Origin: Astragalus membranaceus | Lineage: Eukaryota > Streptophyta > Magnoliopsida > Fabales > Fabaceae | Assembly (NCBI GenBank): GCA_039519185.1 | Contig: CM076848.1 | Location: 57,438,778-57,502,777 of the forward strand | Direction of reading: 5' to 3' | DNA: 64,000 nt | Shown: positions 12,682 through 24,688 of the stretch, in pieces | Position numbering within the stretch: the stretch's first letter is position 1 | Layout: the number at the start of each line of letters is the position of its first letter | The notes under the pieces: generated by a model | The model's input: only the letters and a program-made list of their open reading frames with translations | The model's database searches: none | Told to the model about the DNA's origin: nothing | Position numbers and translations under genes: made by a program

Positions 12682-13778
12682 TGTAATACCCTAATTTTGT
12701 CCTATCCAAAAATAAGAAATTTTATTTATCTTTAATAAAAAATAATTATTTTATTTTCATGCCATGTTTTATTTTATTTTAGTTTGCTACAAGTTTTAAT
12801 CTTTGAAAAAATAATAATTAAGAGTATCAAAATAAAATAGGCAAAGGAGCATATGGGGGGGTCTGTTAAAAAATATATAGAGGTGCAATTAGGATTGGGC
12901 CATCTAAAGCCCACTCCTCCACCAAACCTTAACCCAATTCGCCTAACCCATGTCCAAAACCTAACCCATATCCAACCCATAACCCACAACCCAACTCACC
13001 AAAACCCTAAAATCCCTCCTCTTCTAACCCTAATTCGCATACCTCCCCCCTTTACCCTAAAAGATGTCTACATTCACTCTCCCCCTTAACCCAAAAATCA
13101 TCTACATTCATCCCCTCTCACCTCCCTAGAAATCCGCCCCCCACTTCCCTCTTTTCCCTCCTTGGAACTCACAATCCCACTTCCACACACAATCCCACTT
13201 CCACACACTTCCCACTTCCCCACATCTCTTTTCCCCATACACTCCACCCTTCCCTCTCTCCTCTCCCAACGGCTCTCTCTCCCTTCCTACGCCCCCTTTC
13301 TCTCTCTCCCTCACATCACTCTCTCACACACTCACTCTCATCTTTTCACTTCACACACTCAACCCTTTCCCCCCCCCCCCCCCTACGGCCTCTCTCTCTC
13401 TCATACACCCCTCCATCTCCTTTCCCTCACACAACCTCCAAAACACATCACCTCCACTACCCACATCAAGCCCTAGCCGTCCCCTCCCTCTCTTCTCTCC
13501 CTTCCACGCCTCTCTTTCTCTCCTATCTCACGAAATCACCATTTTTGGTGCCCCCTTTCTCTCCTTTCCCTCACGCAAACCCTATTTTTGTCACCAACCT
13601 TCAAAAGGCCAACGGTCCCATGGTAAGTCATTGGTCCATGCGCTCTTCTCTCGGTTTTTCGTAGGTGGTTTCAGTTTTAAAGAGAAGATACATTGAGTTA
13701 TACAAATTTTCGTATATGGGTGCAAGCTCCATGAAAGAACCGAAGGTCAAAACGCATCATTACAAGATCAAGTTTTAG

Positions 13779-13786
13779 TATAAATA
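13779..13786 (+). promoter_or_regulatory. LTR TATA box
   Basis: TATAAATA followed by a G-rich GGGG, about 1.1 kb into the plus-strand Ogre LTR. Its place and orientation suit the start of the retrotransposon transcript. Transcription start not determined. Confidence 0.45.
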
Positions 13787-14384
13787 GGGGTGACGGTTTT
13801 GAGGTAAGGGGGGATTTTTTTTGAGAGAGAAGAGAGTGAGAGGTCGAAATCTTGAAAGATCCTGGAGCAAGAGGAAGCAAAAACGGATCTGGAGAAATTT
13901 CAGTGAGAGAGAGATTTTTCGTTTCCTTTTTCTTTTTTTTTTCTTCTCCATAAAATTTTCATAGTCTTTTTTTTGTATTCTGTTGTTGGTGGGAACGTGC
14001 TTCACAGTGTACAAGCCTCATATTTGGTAATAATTTTATTTCTACTTCCTCTCCATTTTACTGTAAATGATGTTGTAAAATTTATTTGTTGTTTGCTATG
14101 ATCCTTGTTATGATGTTATGAAATTTTATTTGTTGCTTGCTCATATCTCCATGTCTCTTGGTAGTGATCATATAATACCCCTTTAAAAAAGGGCTTATCA
14201 CGTTTAATCAGTTTATTCCTCCATAAGCGCATAAGGGCTCTAATTTTTGTTCATCAAATCCAAATATTTCCTTTTCCTTTTTTTTTTATGATAGCAAAAG
14301 AACCCTAAAAACAAAAAAACATTTCCTAGTAATCATCAAAAGAGGGTATAGTCAAGACATTTCTTTTATTATCATTAAATAAAC

Positions 14385-14640
14385 AAGTAAATTGATGTTT
14401 TTCTTTTATTTATTTTATTTATTCGTTTTTTTTAAAATCAAAAATTAACAAAAGAAAAAGTAAACAAATAAACTGGTTTTTATGTTTTTCTTTTATTTAT
14501 TTATTTTTTCGTTTTTTTATCAAAAATTAACAAAAGAAAAAGTAAACAAATAAACTGATTTTTCTGTTTTCCTTTTATTTATTCGTTTTTTTTATTTAAT
14601 CAAAAATTAACAAAAGAAAAAGAGAACAAAAAGTTTTTCC
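14385..14640 (+). repeat. three-copy AT-rich tandem repeat inside the Ogre LTR
   Basis: A unit of about 80-95 bp (TTTTTATCAAAAATTAACAA, then AAAGAAAAAGTAAACAAATA) recurs three times with small differences. It does not code for anything visible and is probably a replication-slippage expansion within the LTR. Confidence 0.6.
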
Positions 14641-15869
14641 TTAGTAAAAAAAGAGTGGTAAGTAAAACATTTTTAAAAGAAACAAGTAAACTGTTATTTA
14701 CACCCCCCAGGCCCAAGCATAAGGCCCCTTTTGTCACTTAAGCCCAGTTTCGCTAACTGGGCCCTCCCATGCGAATTGGGCTTATTTTTCACACCCCCCC
14801 ATTTTGATAACTTAACCCTCTCTGAGAGGGCCCAACATTTATACAGTCCATTAGAATTAATCCCTGATTTCTGCACCCCCTATTTTAAAACGCAACCCTT
14901 CTCACTGTTCACACCCCATTTTTAATAATACAGCCCTCCTTTTATTTGCACCCCCATTTTACTCTTGCATCCACTGTTTCTCCTTTAAAAAAAATACATT
15001 TCCTTTCCCTACATAAATATTTTCTGACATCGAAAACAAATATTTTCAAACGTCGAAATCAACGAAAACACCTTTCAAAAACAAATCTTTTCAAACGTCG
15101 AAATCAAAATTAATCATCACTAATGGTCACTCGCGCCGTTGCCGTTTGATCGTGGGTGATGATTTCATTCCTGTGGGAGCTAGTAGTGTGGCCACTCTAA
15201 ACCGTTGTTGTTTGGTCCCTACAAACGCTCTCCTTCAATTGTGAAAACCTTTTCAATGCTCAAAATAAAAACCGATTGTCATTAATCACCACTCGCGCCG
15301 TTGCCGTTTGGACGTTAATGATAATTCATTTTCATACGAGTTAGTAGTGCGACCACTCTAAACCATTGTTGTTTGGTCACTGCGAACGCTCAACCTCTTT
15401 GCGAAAAACTCCAAAAAGATTAAAAAACAAAACCCTTTTAGAAAACCAGAACTACGTAGCTTTGAATTCTCCATCGCACCGGGAGATACGTAGGAGCGGA
15501 TATCCTCCGTCAAGCACAATAAACTAAAAAAAACAACAAACACTTTCGCCCAAAATAAAAATTTTCATTAAGTCTTCTCACTCCCTTTTCAATAAAGAGG
15601 CAAAATAAAAGCATTTTCAAATCAACACTTCAAACCACACATTTAATTAAAGGTTCCCTTTCGGTAGAAAGGAGGCGTGGGGTGCTAAAACCTTCCCTAT
15701 GCCTAACCGACCCCCGAACCCATATCTCTAGTTTTCGAAAGACCATCTGCCTTGTCTAAAAGACCTTTTTTCAATGTTTTGGTCTTAAAATTAAAATATT
15801 GGTGGCGGCTCCATACCTTTTCCACGTTGTACACTGAGAAGTCCGAACCGGATTTTTTGGGGTGCAACA

Positions 15870-16311
15870 AATCTCTAGCCATGTGACCGGCCTGACCACA
15901 CTGATAGTAAAAACCCTCAACCTTGCGAGGACAATCCCTAGCCAAATGGGTCCCTCCGCACAAGTAACACTTCAAGGATAACTATCTATCACCACCTCTT
16001 GCTCTAGTCATCTGTTGTGCTGGTCTAGTGTAGGGTCCACCTCTACCTTGATGAAACCGACCACCACCGTCTTTTTGAATAGGTCCTCCTCTTTGAGAAC
16101 CTTCAGGTCTACCCTGTCCTCCAAAACTAACTTGACCTCGACGGGAGTCCATACTCTCCACTTCCGTACATCTCTCTACTAACTCCGAAAACCTCACCAA
16201 GTGTAATGGAGTTAGCGCCCTCTGAATCTCATGCTTCAGCCCATCCTAAAACCTCTGACACATCCACTCCTCCCGTGGAAGTAACAGATAAAACTCAGAA
16301 TATTTAAGAAT
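15870..16311 (-). pseudogene. gag fragment (C-terminal part) of a minus-strand chromovirus-like Ty3-gypsy element
   Basis: On the minus strand the frame reads a gag C-terminus: RFSELVERC, a Gly/Arg-rich linker, then a zinc knuckle CYLCGGTHLARDC at about 15935-15975. A second knuckle follows in which the first Cys is a Tyr (YYQCGQAGHMARD). The last Cys codon of that second knuckle is missing because the plus-strand Ogre LTR begins there. Further upstream an in-frame TAG replaces a residue in the stretch RF-DGLKHEI (about 16245). The gene is therefore dead. It continues upstream, after two large insertions, at 21144 and at 24689. Gag would package RNA. Confidence 0.8.
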
Positions 16312-16751
16312 CACTACAAAAAAAAGGGTTATTAGCGAGGGAATTTTCCCTCGCAAAACGTCTAATTTCCGTCGCTAATGACCATTTGCAAGGGAATTAG
16401 CGAGGGACTGATTCGCTCGCTAAACCACTCATCGCTAATAATTAGCGAGGGAATTTGAATCCCTCGCTAATTAGCGAGGGGCAGTTCCCTCGCTAATTTT
16501 GACTGTCACACGTCCAAATTCTGACTGCCACGTGTCCCAATTTGAATGGCTTGTTTTATGTTTTGTTTTAATTTTTTTAAACCTGTTTTTTTTATGTGTT
16601 ATTATTATATTATTAATTTTTTGGTGGTGGTGGTGGTGTGGTGGTGGTGGAAGATGGAGAGAAGAAGAGAGAAAGAGAAAAGAAATTCGTAGGTGAGAGA
16701 AGAGGAATTTGTAGGGGAGAGAGGAGAGGAAGAGGAGTTCATGTTGGTGGT

Positions 16752-19700
16752 TGTTGCGCCCGAAAAAGTCCCCGAGGGAGAACCTTCCTCGTTCACAACT
16801 TTTCCTAAGACAATGAAGCCGCCACCAATATTTATTAAGGAAAATATTAGGAAAACCTTTTTTTGGAAAGCGATTGGTCTTGCGAGACTAGAGAATAGGG
16901 TTCGGGGGTCGGTTACGCGCAGGGAAGGTGTTAGCACCCCACACGTCCTCTCTACTGAGAGGGAACCTTTAATTAAATGTGTGGTTTTAGTGTGTTGACT
17001 TGAAAATACTTGATTTTGCCTCTCTACTTCTTATTGAAAAAATTCTTAATGAAAATCTTTATTCATTATGAAAAAGGGGGAAAAAAGGTTTTTTAAAAAA
17101 AACGCTTGACGGGACATGGCCCGCTCCTACGTATCTCCCGGTGCGATGGAGAACTCAAAGCTACGTAGTTCTTCTTTGTCTTTTTGAAAAGTTTTTGTTT
17201 TTTATCCTTTTTTAGTGAGTTTTTGAAATAGGACGAGCATTAGCGAATGATTAAACTAGCAGAGGCTATGATGAATCGCCACTAAATACTCAAAAAGAGA
17301 GTTGTACCGCTAGTCAAACGAACAAAGGTTCTGATGGACTATCAATAACAACTCGTTTTTATTATCTTTTTTGAAAGCGATTTTCTAAAGAGATTGATTT
17401 GCACGATGATCAAACTAACAAAGGTTATGATGGATCACCATTTATTATTCTTTTAGGGAAAAAGACATCGCCACCAATGGCTAGACGAACAAAGGTTCTG
17501 GTTAGCCACTAGCGACGATGGATTGAAAATGATTTAGAAAGGAAATGGTTTTTGTTCTGAAAATGATCTTGGTTTGCAAAAGTGATTCTTTTTTGTTATG
17601 AAAATAACTCTTTTATTTTTATTATGCAAATGCTAAACTTTTTTATGGTTGCGCTTGACGAGAATGTGACTCGCTCCTACGTATCCCAAATGGGAATCAA
17701 AGCGACGTAGTTCTAACGAGCCTTGAAAATGAAAGTCTTTTTGCTTTGGTTTTGAAAAGTAGAGGACGTTCATAATGATCAAACTAACAAAGGTTATGGG
17801 TGACCATTACTAGAACCCACTTAAGTGCATGTAGAATTCTCTTTTGAAAAATGAAAGCCTCCATGATGACCAAACTAACAAAGGTTATGGGTGGCCATCA
17901 CTAGCACTTGCTATGACTTCGATGCTTAGGAAAATATCTTTTGAAATCGAAAGCGTTCATGATAATCAAAGGTTATGGGTGATTATCACTAGTAGCTTAT
18001 GCATATGAAAACATCTTTTTTGAAACTTAGGCTCTTAGGACAATCAAACTAACAAAGGTTATGGGTGATTGTCACTAATTACCATTTTCATGCTAAACTA
18101 TTTAGAAAAGAAAGCAATGAATGCAAATCGAATCCTTAGGCAAATAACAATCTCATTTGAATTCTTGAGCAAATATTAGCCTAGACTACACATGTTAGAC
18201 CACAACACATAAATAGGCAAAGAAGGAACTTGAATTGGGCATTAAGCAAAAATACAAGAGTGGGCAAGATTGAACCTAAATGTACATCTAGTGGAAGATG
18301 CTAGGCGAGAACCATACTCAAATATTTCTACAAAACGCAAGGGAATCTAAATGCACATCTAGTGGAAGATGCAATGTGAGGAATGGGCCTATCTAAGTAT
18401 TAATGATTCCACATGGGAGTAGACAAGGAAGTGGTAGGCACAAATGAATTCAAAAGAGTAGCCTCAAGCATGATCATTGGCAAACCCTAAACAAGCGAGT
18501 CATCTTAACAATCAAAACACCAAAGCATGTTGAATCACTTTGGTCAATCCTCAACACTTAAATTAGTGTGCGCAAGTGCACAAGTGTGAATCTTCTTGCC
18601 AATCATCAACTTAAACAACATATAAACTAAAAGGGTTGAATCATATAGAACAATCCTCATCACTTTAGGCAAGGTGCACTAGGCACAAGTGAGAATCATA
18701 TTGCCTATCATCAACTTGAGACAATAAGCAAACATATAAAAACTCTATTTATTCTTCAAGACTTGCGAAACCAATACATAGTCAAACCATAAATTTATTC
18801 ATCAAACTCCCAAAATCAAGCAAGCAAAAGATACTAACAAGATTTAGGAACAATTAATCACATAATTTAAACACTAAAGCGTCAAATCAACATTTATTCT
18901 CAAACTCTTTCCTTTGTGCGAAATCTATGTGAGAAAAAAAATTTGCAAACCTAAACGAAGTATCTAAGCATGAAAACACTAAAATCAAATATCTACAACA
19001 TGATTAAGCCCCATCAAGCAAAGAGAAACAACAAAATCAAATTAAAGCTAACTTTAATAGGATATGCGAACCTAACAACACATGAAACAACAATTTTATT
19101 TCACAACAAATGCAAAAAATAACACAAAACAACATGACTCAATTCATTCAAGAGTGAGAGGCACCTTAAACACCCAAGCCTCCCTAAGTGCTTGTCAATA
19201 GTGTTTAAGGCTCCTCTCACCAACAACAAGCTACATCTTAAACAAAATGATGATGATATGTGAAATGCAAAGTGAAGAGGAAAATGGGTTTTAATGCAAA
19301 AAGGTTGAAGATGATGCAAGGGTTTGAAAGTTTTTACCTCAAATCCAAGCTACAAAATGCAATGAGATGAAGAAAATAGAAACCAAATCAACAAGAACCT
19401 CCAAGGAACTTCAACTCCAACCCCAAAAAAGAGCTTGATGAAAACCTTCCTTGATGATGATGTTTGATCTTGAATGGAAAATGGAGAAGATATATGAAAG
19501 AGGGATGAGAATGAAGTGAGATGGTGGTGTTTGGGTGAAGAGGAAATCAAAAATAGATGAAGGAAGGGAGTGGGGAGGCCACGGTTTTGGGAGAGAAAAG
19601 GGGAGGTTTTTGGTGTGCTAGGGTTTTTTGGTGTAGGAGAAATGGGAAGGTTCCTTTTAGATGAAAGAAAACAAGAGGAAGTGAGGGAGAGGAGAGGGGC

Positions 19701-20541
19701 TACGAATTTCTTGGTTTTTTTGGAGAGGAGAGAAGTGAGTTGTTCTTATTCAAATCCTTGGGAGGCCAAAGATCTAATGGGTTTAAGGTTGTGAGAGGGA
19801 AATAAAGAAATTAGTGTGTATTTAGTGGTGTAGAGAGAAAGAAGGTAAAAATATGTTGTGTATTGAATGTTATTGGATTCAAAGGTGTGCTTGTCATGAT
19901 GAAAGGCTTTTTTTGTGATGTGCACTTGATGGGGCTGAAGTGAAGGGCATGAGGGTGGAGTGAAGGAGGTGAAGAAATTAGTGTGTATTTAGTGGTGTAG
20001 AGAGAAGGAAGGTAAAAATATGTTGTGTATTGAATGTTATTGGACTCAAAGGTGTGCTTGTCATGATGAAAGGCTTTTTTTTGTGATGTGCACTTGATGG
20101 GGCTGAAGTGAAGGGCATGAGGGTGGAGTGAGGGAGGTTGTTTGCTTGTGAAATTGGTGCTTACTTTGGCCAAAAATGGATAAAAGCAAAAAGCACCTAA
20201 AAGGAATTAGCCCTAATTCTAAAAATACCATAAGCATCCAATATTATTTTGTTATTCATTTTTTTATTTTGATTTCAGATTTCTATTTTTAATTATACAT
20301 ATTTTTGAGCCTTTTTGAAAGTGAGAGAAAAAAAACCGTTATAATTGACCAAAATACCCTTTTTGGCTCTAAAACCCTAATTTGCCCGAAAAGTGCGTTC
20401 CAACCCTAAAAACGATTTCAAGAACCTTGGAATGCCTTCTAGGATCCGAAATGTAGTGCATAAGGCTCTTCGCTCTTCAATTTATTTATTTTTTGGAAAA
20501 TTAGGGTTTTGACCTAAGCCGGACAAAATTGGGGTATGACA
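16752..20541 (-). mobile_element. solo LTR (3790 bp) of an Ogre-like element
   Basis: On the minus strand it begins TGTCATACCCCAATTTTGTC and ends CGGGCGCAACA. It shares start and end motifs with the other two Ogre LTRs, but no primer site, internal region or second LTR is attached. The target site GTGGT is perfectly duplicated (16747-16751 and 20542-20546), so a full element integrated here and was later reduced to one LTR by LTR-LTR recombination. Inside are degenerate units of about 95 bp with the phrase CAAACTAACAAAGGTTATG (17240-18070) and a direct duplication of about 168 bp at 19806-20140. No coding sequence. Confidence 0.9.
19806..20140. repeat. two-copy 168-bp direct repeat in the solo LTR
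   Basis: The block starting AAATTAGTGTGTATTTAGTG occurs twice in tandem (about 19806-19970 and 19974-20139) with only a few base differences, so the duplication is recent relative to the rest of the LTR. Confidence 0.75.
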
Positions 20542-20632
20542 GTGGTGGTGTGGTGGTGGTGGTGGTGGAAGGTGGAGAGAATAAGAGAGAAAGAGGAAAG
20601 AAATTCGTAGGTGAAAGAAGAGCAATTCGTAG

Positions 20633-20672
<40 letters not shown>

Positions 20673-21143
20673 GAAGAGGAGAGGATCCTACAAGGTGGTG
20701 GGGGTGGTGTGGTGGTGGTGGTGGAAGTTATGGGAAGGTGGGAGAGAAGAAGAGAGAAGAGTGAAGAGTGTGAGGAAAGTAGGAGAGAAGAGTGTGTTTT
20801 GGTAGAGAGAAGTGTGAGAGGATAAATAAGCTGAAAACTCAAAAATTCATTAAATATTAGCGAGGGACTAGAAATTCTGTCACTAATCACATGCACAGAG
20901 CCCTATGATCTGAAAACTATCAGAAATTAGCGAGGGACTAAAAATTCTGTCACTAATTAGCGAAGGTCTAAAAATTCCGTCGCTAATCACATGCACGGAG
21001 CCCTATGATCTGAAAACTGTCAGAAATTAGCGAAGGACTAAAAATTTCGTCGCTAATTAGCGAGGGATTAAAAATTATGTCGCTAATGACAGCATTAGCG
21101 AGGGAATTGAGTTCCCTCGCTAATAAGCTTAGTTTTGGTAGTG

Positions 21144-21176
21144 AATACTCTCAAATTTCCTAGCATACTCACCGAC
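21144..21176 (-). pseudogene. short middle fragment of the split gag gene
   Basis: On the minus strand this encodes GEYARKFES, the conserved gag phrase that comes just before the segment at 16311. It is bounded by the CACTA element on one side and by an LTR-like unit on the other. When the CACTA element is ignored, the frame runs on through this fragment, which shows that both were one gene. Confidence 0.75.
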
Positions 21177-22847
21177 TGTTGGTGTGTGAAAAAGATGTGT
21201 AAGTATACACAGTCACAAACAAGTAGTATAAAAGATCGAACCCACGGGGATTGGATTAACTCTTGTAGCTTAAAAGTGTATAAATTAGTGTGAACTATAC
21301 TACTCACAAATTGGGATGATGGTGATAAGTAAACAGAATGTAAATATGTAATAAAATGTAGAGGAAATCAGTTGAGAATGATAGTTGAGATGTCTTCACT
21401 AAATAATTCACTTTTGAGAGTTTGTGTGTTTATGTGGTGCAGATGCATTGAGTGCAGCTGCATCAGTATGTGCCTTTTAGCTACTTTCTTCAGAGTTTCG
21501 TTACAAGCTTCCTATGTCTAGGTTTGCTAAATAAGTTCACTCCTGCCTTTGAAGTACCCATTGTATCACCCTAAGGACTATGTTATCCTATGTCTAGGAC
21601 TTAACATGGTTTTAACAAAGTTTTCTTTATTACGCAAGTTAACAAAGCCTTCATTAAAACACTCACCCTTATTTAGTCTTGATTTCTAGTTATAAACCAT
21701 GTCTGTGAATATAACTCTACTTATTCTAAGCGATCAACCTTAAAATAAGATGGATGTAGTATAACACAAGAACCAAAATGCATACAACACTTAAAAGCAC
21801 AATAACTTACTCAAAAACTCATTATAAAGTTAGAACATCTCAACCAAAGAGGTTTAGCTCATAATATGCATTGCAAGGCAAAGATAGATGGAATAAAACA
21901 TGTTAATATAATGGAAAGTACAAGAGATATCAATAGGGTAGAGATTACACTGATTGAAGTACTCTTGCATAAGTTTGCCCAACAGTGCAGATGCACTGAT
22001 TTCCTGCACCTATCTAAGATGAAGAAGTGAAGGGAGCAGTCGTCAATTCCTTCATTACCTTCTTGCAAACTAACTACTAACTTAAAACTATAAAAAGAAA
22101 TAAAATACAAGAAAGGAAATGATTATAGACTATAATGGAATGTGTATGTAATGGTATCTCTTCAAGTGAGAAGTGGAAGCCTTTATATAGCCTTGGAGGT
22201 TTCCTTCAAGTGAGGTTTTGCTTGGAGATCAAGTTAACCTAAGGAGGCTTAACCATGGTTACTTTTCAGATCTTTGATGAAGGGGATTTAGTCCAACACT
22301 CTACCTCAAAGAGAGGTCCAATCGTGGAAAGCCATGTGTCCCTTATAAATGACCCTTCATGATGTTCTTCTTTTGTAGGCGCCTCCTTTTGCATGTTGGC
22401 ATGTGCCTCCATGTAACTTGTGACTAAGCATGATGCCATTGAGGTGTTTATGCATTGGTATGGTTTGAGGAGCTTCCAATGTTGGGTAATCTGTCTTTAG
22501 TGCAGGATGGTGCAGATGCACCTTAGTGCAGTTGCCCTGTTGTAAATGTATTCAGTGCAGATGCATTGTTGTTAATACTTTCAGTGCAGATGAACTGTTG
22601 TTAATACTTTCAGTGCAGATGCACTGTTGTTTTCCTGGTGCAGGTGCATCAACTGCAGGTGCACTGAACAAACACATCAAACATACCAATATATATACAA
22701 AGTGCTAAGTTATGAATGGCATACATCTTGAAACCATAAATGTTGTTATTTTATTCATACTACTATATTTAACACATATTACACTTGATTTCAAGTAATT
22801 AGTTATGTTTAGATGCATAAATAACTCTATATAAAATAAAGTTATCA
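21177..22847 (+). mobile_element. LTR-like unit, copy 1 (1671 bp, non-coding)
   Basis: Starts TGTTGGTGTG and ends AAGTTATCA. It is colinear and recognisably homologous, though well diverged, with a second unit at 23013-24564. Shared landmarks are GTATACACAGTC near the start, CCACNGGGATTGGATTAA about 60 nt further in, the ATAAGTTCAC block, the CTTCAAGGAGG-like block, and the end TAACTCTATAT. No protein is encoded. The motif GTGCAGATGCAC and variants recur at three places. A clean target duplication was not found for this copy. It may be a solo LTR or a small non-autonomous LTR-type element. Confidence 0.6.
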
Positions 22848-23007
22848 ATTGTCATACGAGTCCGACTTAGAGTACTAAACAATAGTTTAGTAATTATTAC
22901 TAAATGGGCATAATAGTCATTTCCCCATCGACGAAAAAACTCAGTAACCACACCAAAGTTATATTGTGGCAAACATGTACTAACCAATGTTTTCATTTAC
23001 CCGCTCA
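22848..23007. other. short unassigned segment between the two LTR-like units
   Basis: AT-rich DNA with small palindromes such as TTAGTAATTATTACTAA, resuming at 24570-24688 beyond copy 2. A similar TTAGTAATTGTTACTAA occurs there. It may be the remnant of a small element that was the target of copy 2. No gene seen. Confidence 0.4.
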
Positions 23008-23012
23008 CTCAC

Positions 23013-24564
23013 TGTTGTGCAAAAAGGTGTGCAAGTATACACAGTCTTTAGCAAGTAATATAATGAAAGTAGAGATCGTACCCACAGGGATTGGATTAAT
23101 TTTTGAAAGTTTAAAATGGTAATAAAACTAGTGAGAAGTGTAAATCAAAAGATAAAATAAAATATGATTGGTGTGTGTGTGTGTGAAACAGGATTTAAAG
23201 AAAGCAAGATAGAAATTGATTATAAATCAGTTAAGAGAAATAGTTGAAATGTCTTTCACTAAGTAATTTACTTTTAATAGCAATTATGATATATGTGATG
23301 CTGGGGCAATTATTGCTAACGGATTGCTCCGGCAATGGATTGCTCCTGCAATGGGTGTTGTAGCAAGTGATGTGTGCTTTTCAGCAACTAACGTCGGGGT
23401 TTCATTACAAGTCTTATGTCTAAGCTCTAAATAAGTTCACCCCTGAATATGAAGTTCCCACAATATCACTCTATGGACTATACTATCCTATGTCTAGGTT
23501 TTAGTATGGTTTTAACAAAGTTTCCTTTTATTAAAACACTTACCCATATTAGTTCTTGAGTTCAAATCACAAACCATGTCTGTATTCGTGACCCTACTTA
23601 TTCTAAGTGATCAACCTTAAAATAAGTTTGAAAGAATTATAGTAAAAGAACTAAATTGCAAGCATCAATATAACATAATCATATTTAAAAGTTCATTACA
23701 AAGCTAAAGCATCCCAACTAATATATTTAGTTCATGCTTGACATAACTAAGCTCATATAAACATAAGGAGTCATATTTATATGACTGAAAATACAAATGG
23801 AATGAGATAAGATAGAAATTACACGAATGGAGTTCCTTTGTAGATTCTGCCTAGCAATGCTGGAGCAATGAAACAGCAATACAATATGGTAAAAAGTAGA
23901 GAGAGAAGTTGTCAATTTCTTCCTCTCCTTCGAACCAAAATATTATATCTAAGACTACTTCCTAAAAATTGAGATTCTTTGAAATGAAGATGAGGAGAGG
24001 TATTTATAGGCTTCCTTGAAGGTTATCTTGAGCTCCAAGGTTACCTTGAGAAGAAGTTAGGGTTTCCTTAATTTATATTTTCTTCAAAAGCTTTGATGAG
24101 GTCACCCAACATGTTGAAAGAGGAGGTCCATTTGAGTGAAGACGTGTGTCCCTTATAGGTGTGACTCTTGTGAGCTAGAGGGTCTATGGTAGGCGCCGCA
24201 ATTTCACTCACATGGCCACTTGCATTACTTTGGACGCATCATAACGTCATCACTTGGATGCTGGGGCATTCTGTGTTGTTGCAGCAATTGATTGGTGCAG
24301 CAATTGAACAAACACATAAAATACCATTGCTGGGGCATCCATTGCTTCCTCCATTACTGGGGCAATTGATTGTTGCAGCAATTGAACAAACACATAAAAT
24401 ACCATAATTCATATAAAACAGTCATGAAGTGTGCCTAACCTTTCATTAACTTTAAAAGTTGCATTTCTTTTGTATTTATTTATTTAACAAAATATTATTA
24501 CTGAGGTTCTCACAATTATTTAGATTTGAAAGCGTAAATAACTCTATATCAAATAGAGTTATCA
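23013..24564 (+). mobile_element. LTR-like unit, copy 2 (1552 bp, non-coding), with target duplication
   Basis: Starts TGTTGTGCAAAAAGG and ends AGAGTTATCA. The 5-bp sequence CTCAC is duplicated exactly on both sides (23008-23012 and 24565-24569), so this unit moved as one piece with LTR-type integration. It is colinear with copy 1. At the places where copy 1 carries GTGCAGATGCAC words, this copy carries GCTGGGGCAATTG and ATTGCTCC words. No reading frame of note. Confidence 0.75.
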
Positions 24565-24688
24565 CTCACCACACAAAAACTAAATCGTGACTAATATGTA
24601 CTAACCATTAGATTGTTGTATAATGGTTACCGAATATTTAGTAATTGTTACTAAGAAAATCCCTTAGTATCACAAGTCGTTGCCCTGT

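Larger units (their letters stand above)
5743..15869 (+). mobile_element. Ogre/Tat-lineage Ty3-gypsy retrotransposon, 5' part lost in gap
   Basis: The visible part holds, in order, the end of gag/protease with a G-patch motif, a putative intron, RT, two RNase H domains, integrase, a 1.6-kb untranslated stretch, a polypurine tract and the 3' LTR. The protease-G-patch arrangement, the intron between protease and RT, the second RNase H domain, multi-kilobase LTRs and the LTR start sequence are all marks of the Tat/Ogre lineage. No stop codon or frameshift was seen in the visible coding parts, so the insertion may be fairly young. It landed in a gag gene of another retrotransposon. AATCT (15870-15874) is the visible copy of the target duplication. 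Confidence 0.9.
12682..15869 (+). repeat. 3' LTR (3188 bp) of the plus-strand Ogre
   Basis: Starts TGTAATACCCTAATTTTGTC and ends GGGGTGCAACA, giving TG...CA ends. The right end cuts cleanly into zinc-knuckle codons of a minus-strand gag that resumes at 15870. Inside are a long CT-rich stretch (13140-13570, with a run of C at 13368-13382), a TATAAATA box at 13779, and three copies of an approximately 95-bp AT-rich repeat (14385-14640). The other LTR copy would be in the assembly gap, so divergence between the LTRs, and thus age, cannot be estimated here. Confidence 0.85.
16312..21143. mobile_element. non-autonomous CACTA (En/Spm) transposon, interrupted by a solo LTR
   Basis: The left end is CACTACAAAAAAAAGGG. 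The right end is TTTTGGTAGTG, the inverse of CACTACCAAAA. Both ends continue into TTATTAGCGAGGGAA, so the terminal inverted repeat is followed by many subterminal TTAGCGAGGGA units in both orientations (16337-16500 and 20856-21122). A 3-bp target duplication AAT flanks it (16309-16311 and 21144-21146), as expected for CACTA elements. Without the LTR inserted in it the element is only 1037 bp and encodes no transposase. Its middle is a GGT-rich and GA-rich stretch. It sits inside a gag gene whose frame is restored when element and one AAT are removed. Confidence 0.9.

Noticed and set aside
20529..20896. Frames rich in Gly/Val/Arg/Glu near 20.5-20.9 kb
   Set aside because: They are produced by GGT and GA microsatellites inside the CACTA element.
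21177..24564. The two LTR-like units as the paired LTRs of one retrotransposon
   Set aside because: They are too diverged from each other, no internal region with primer site or gag/pol lies between them, and copy 2 has its own target duplication CTCAC.
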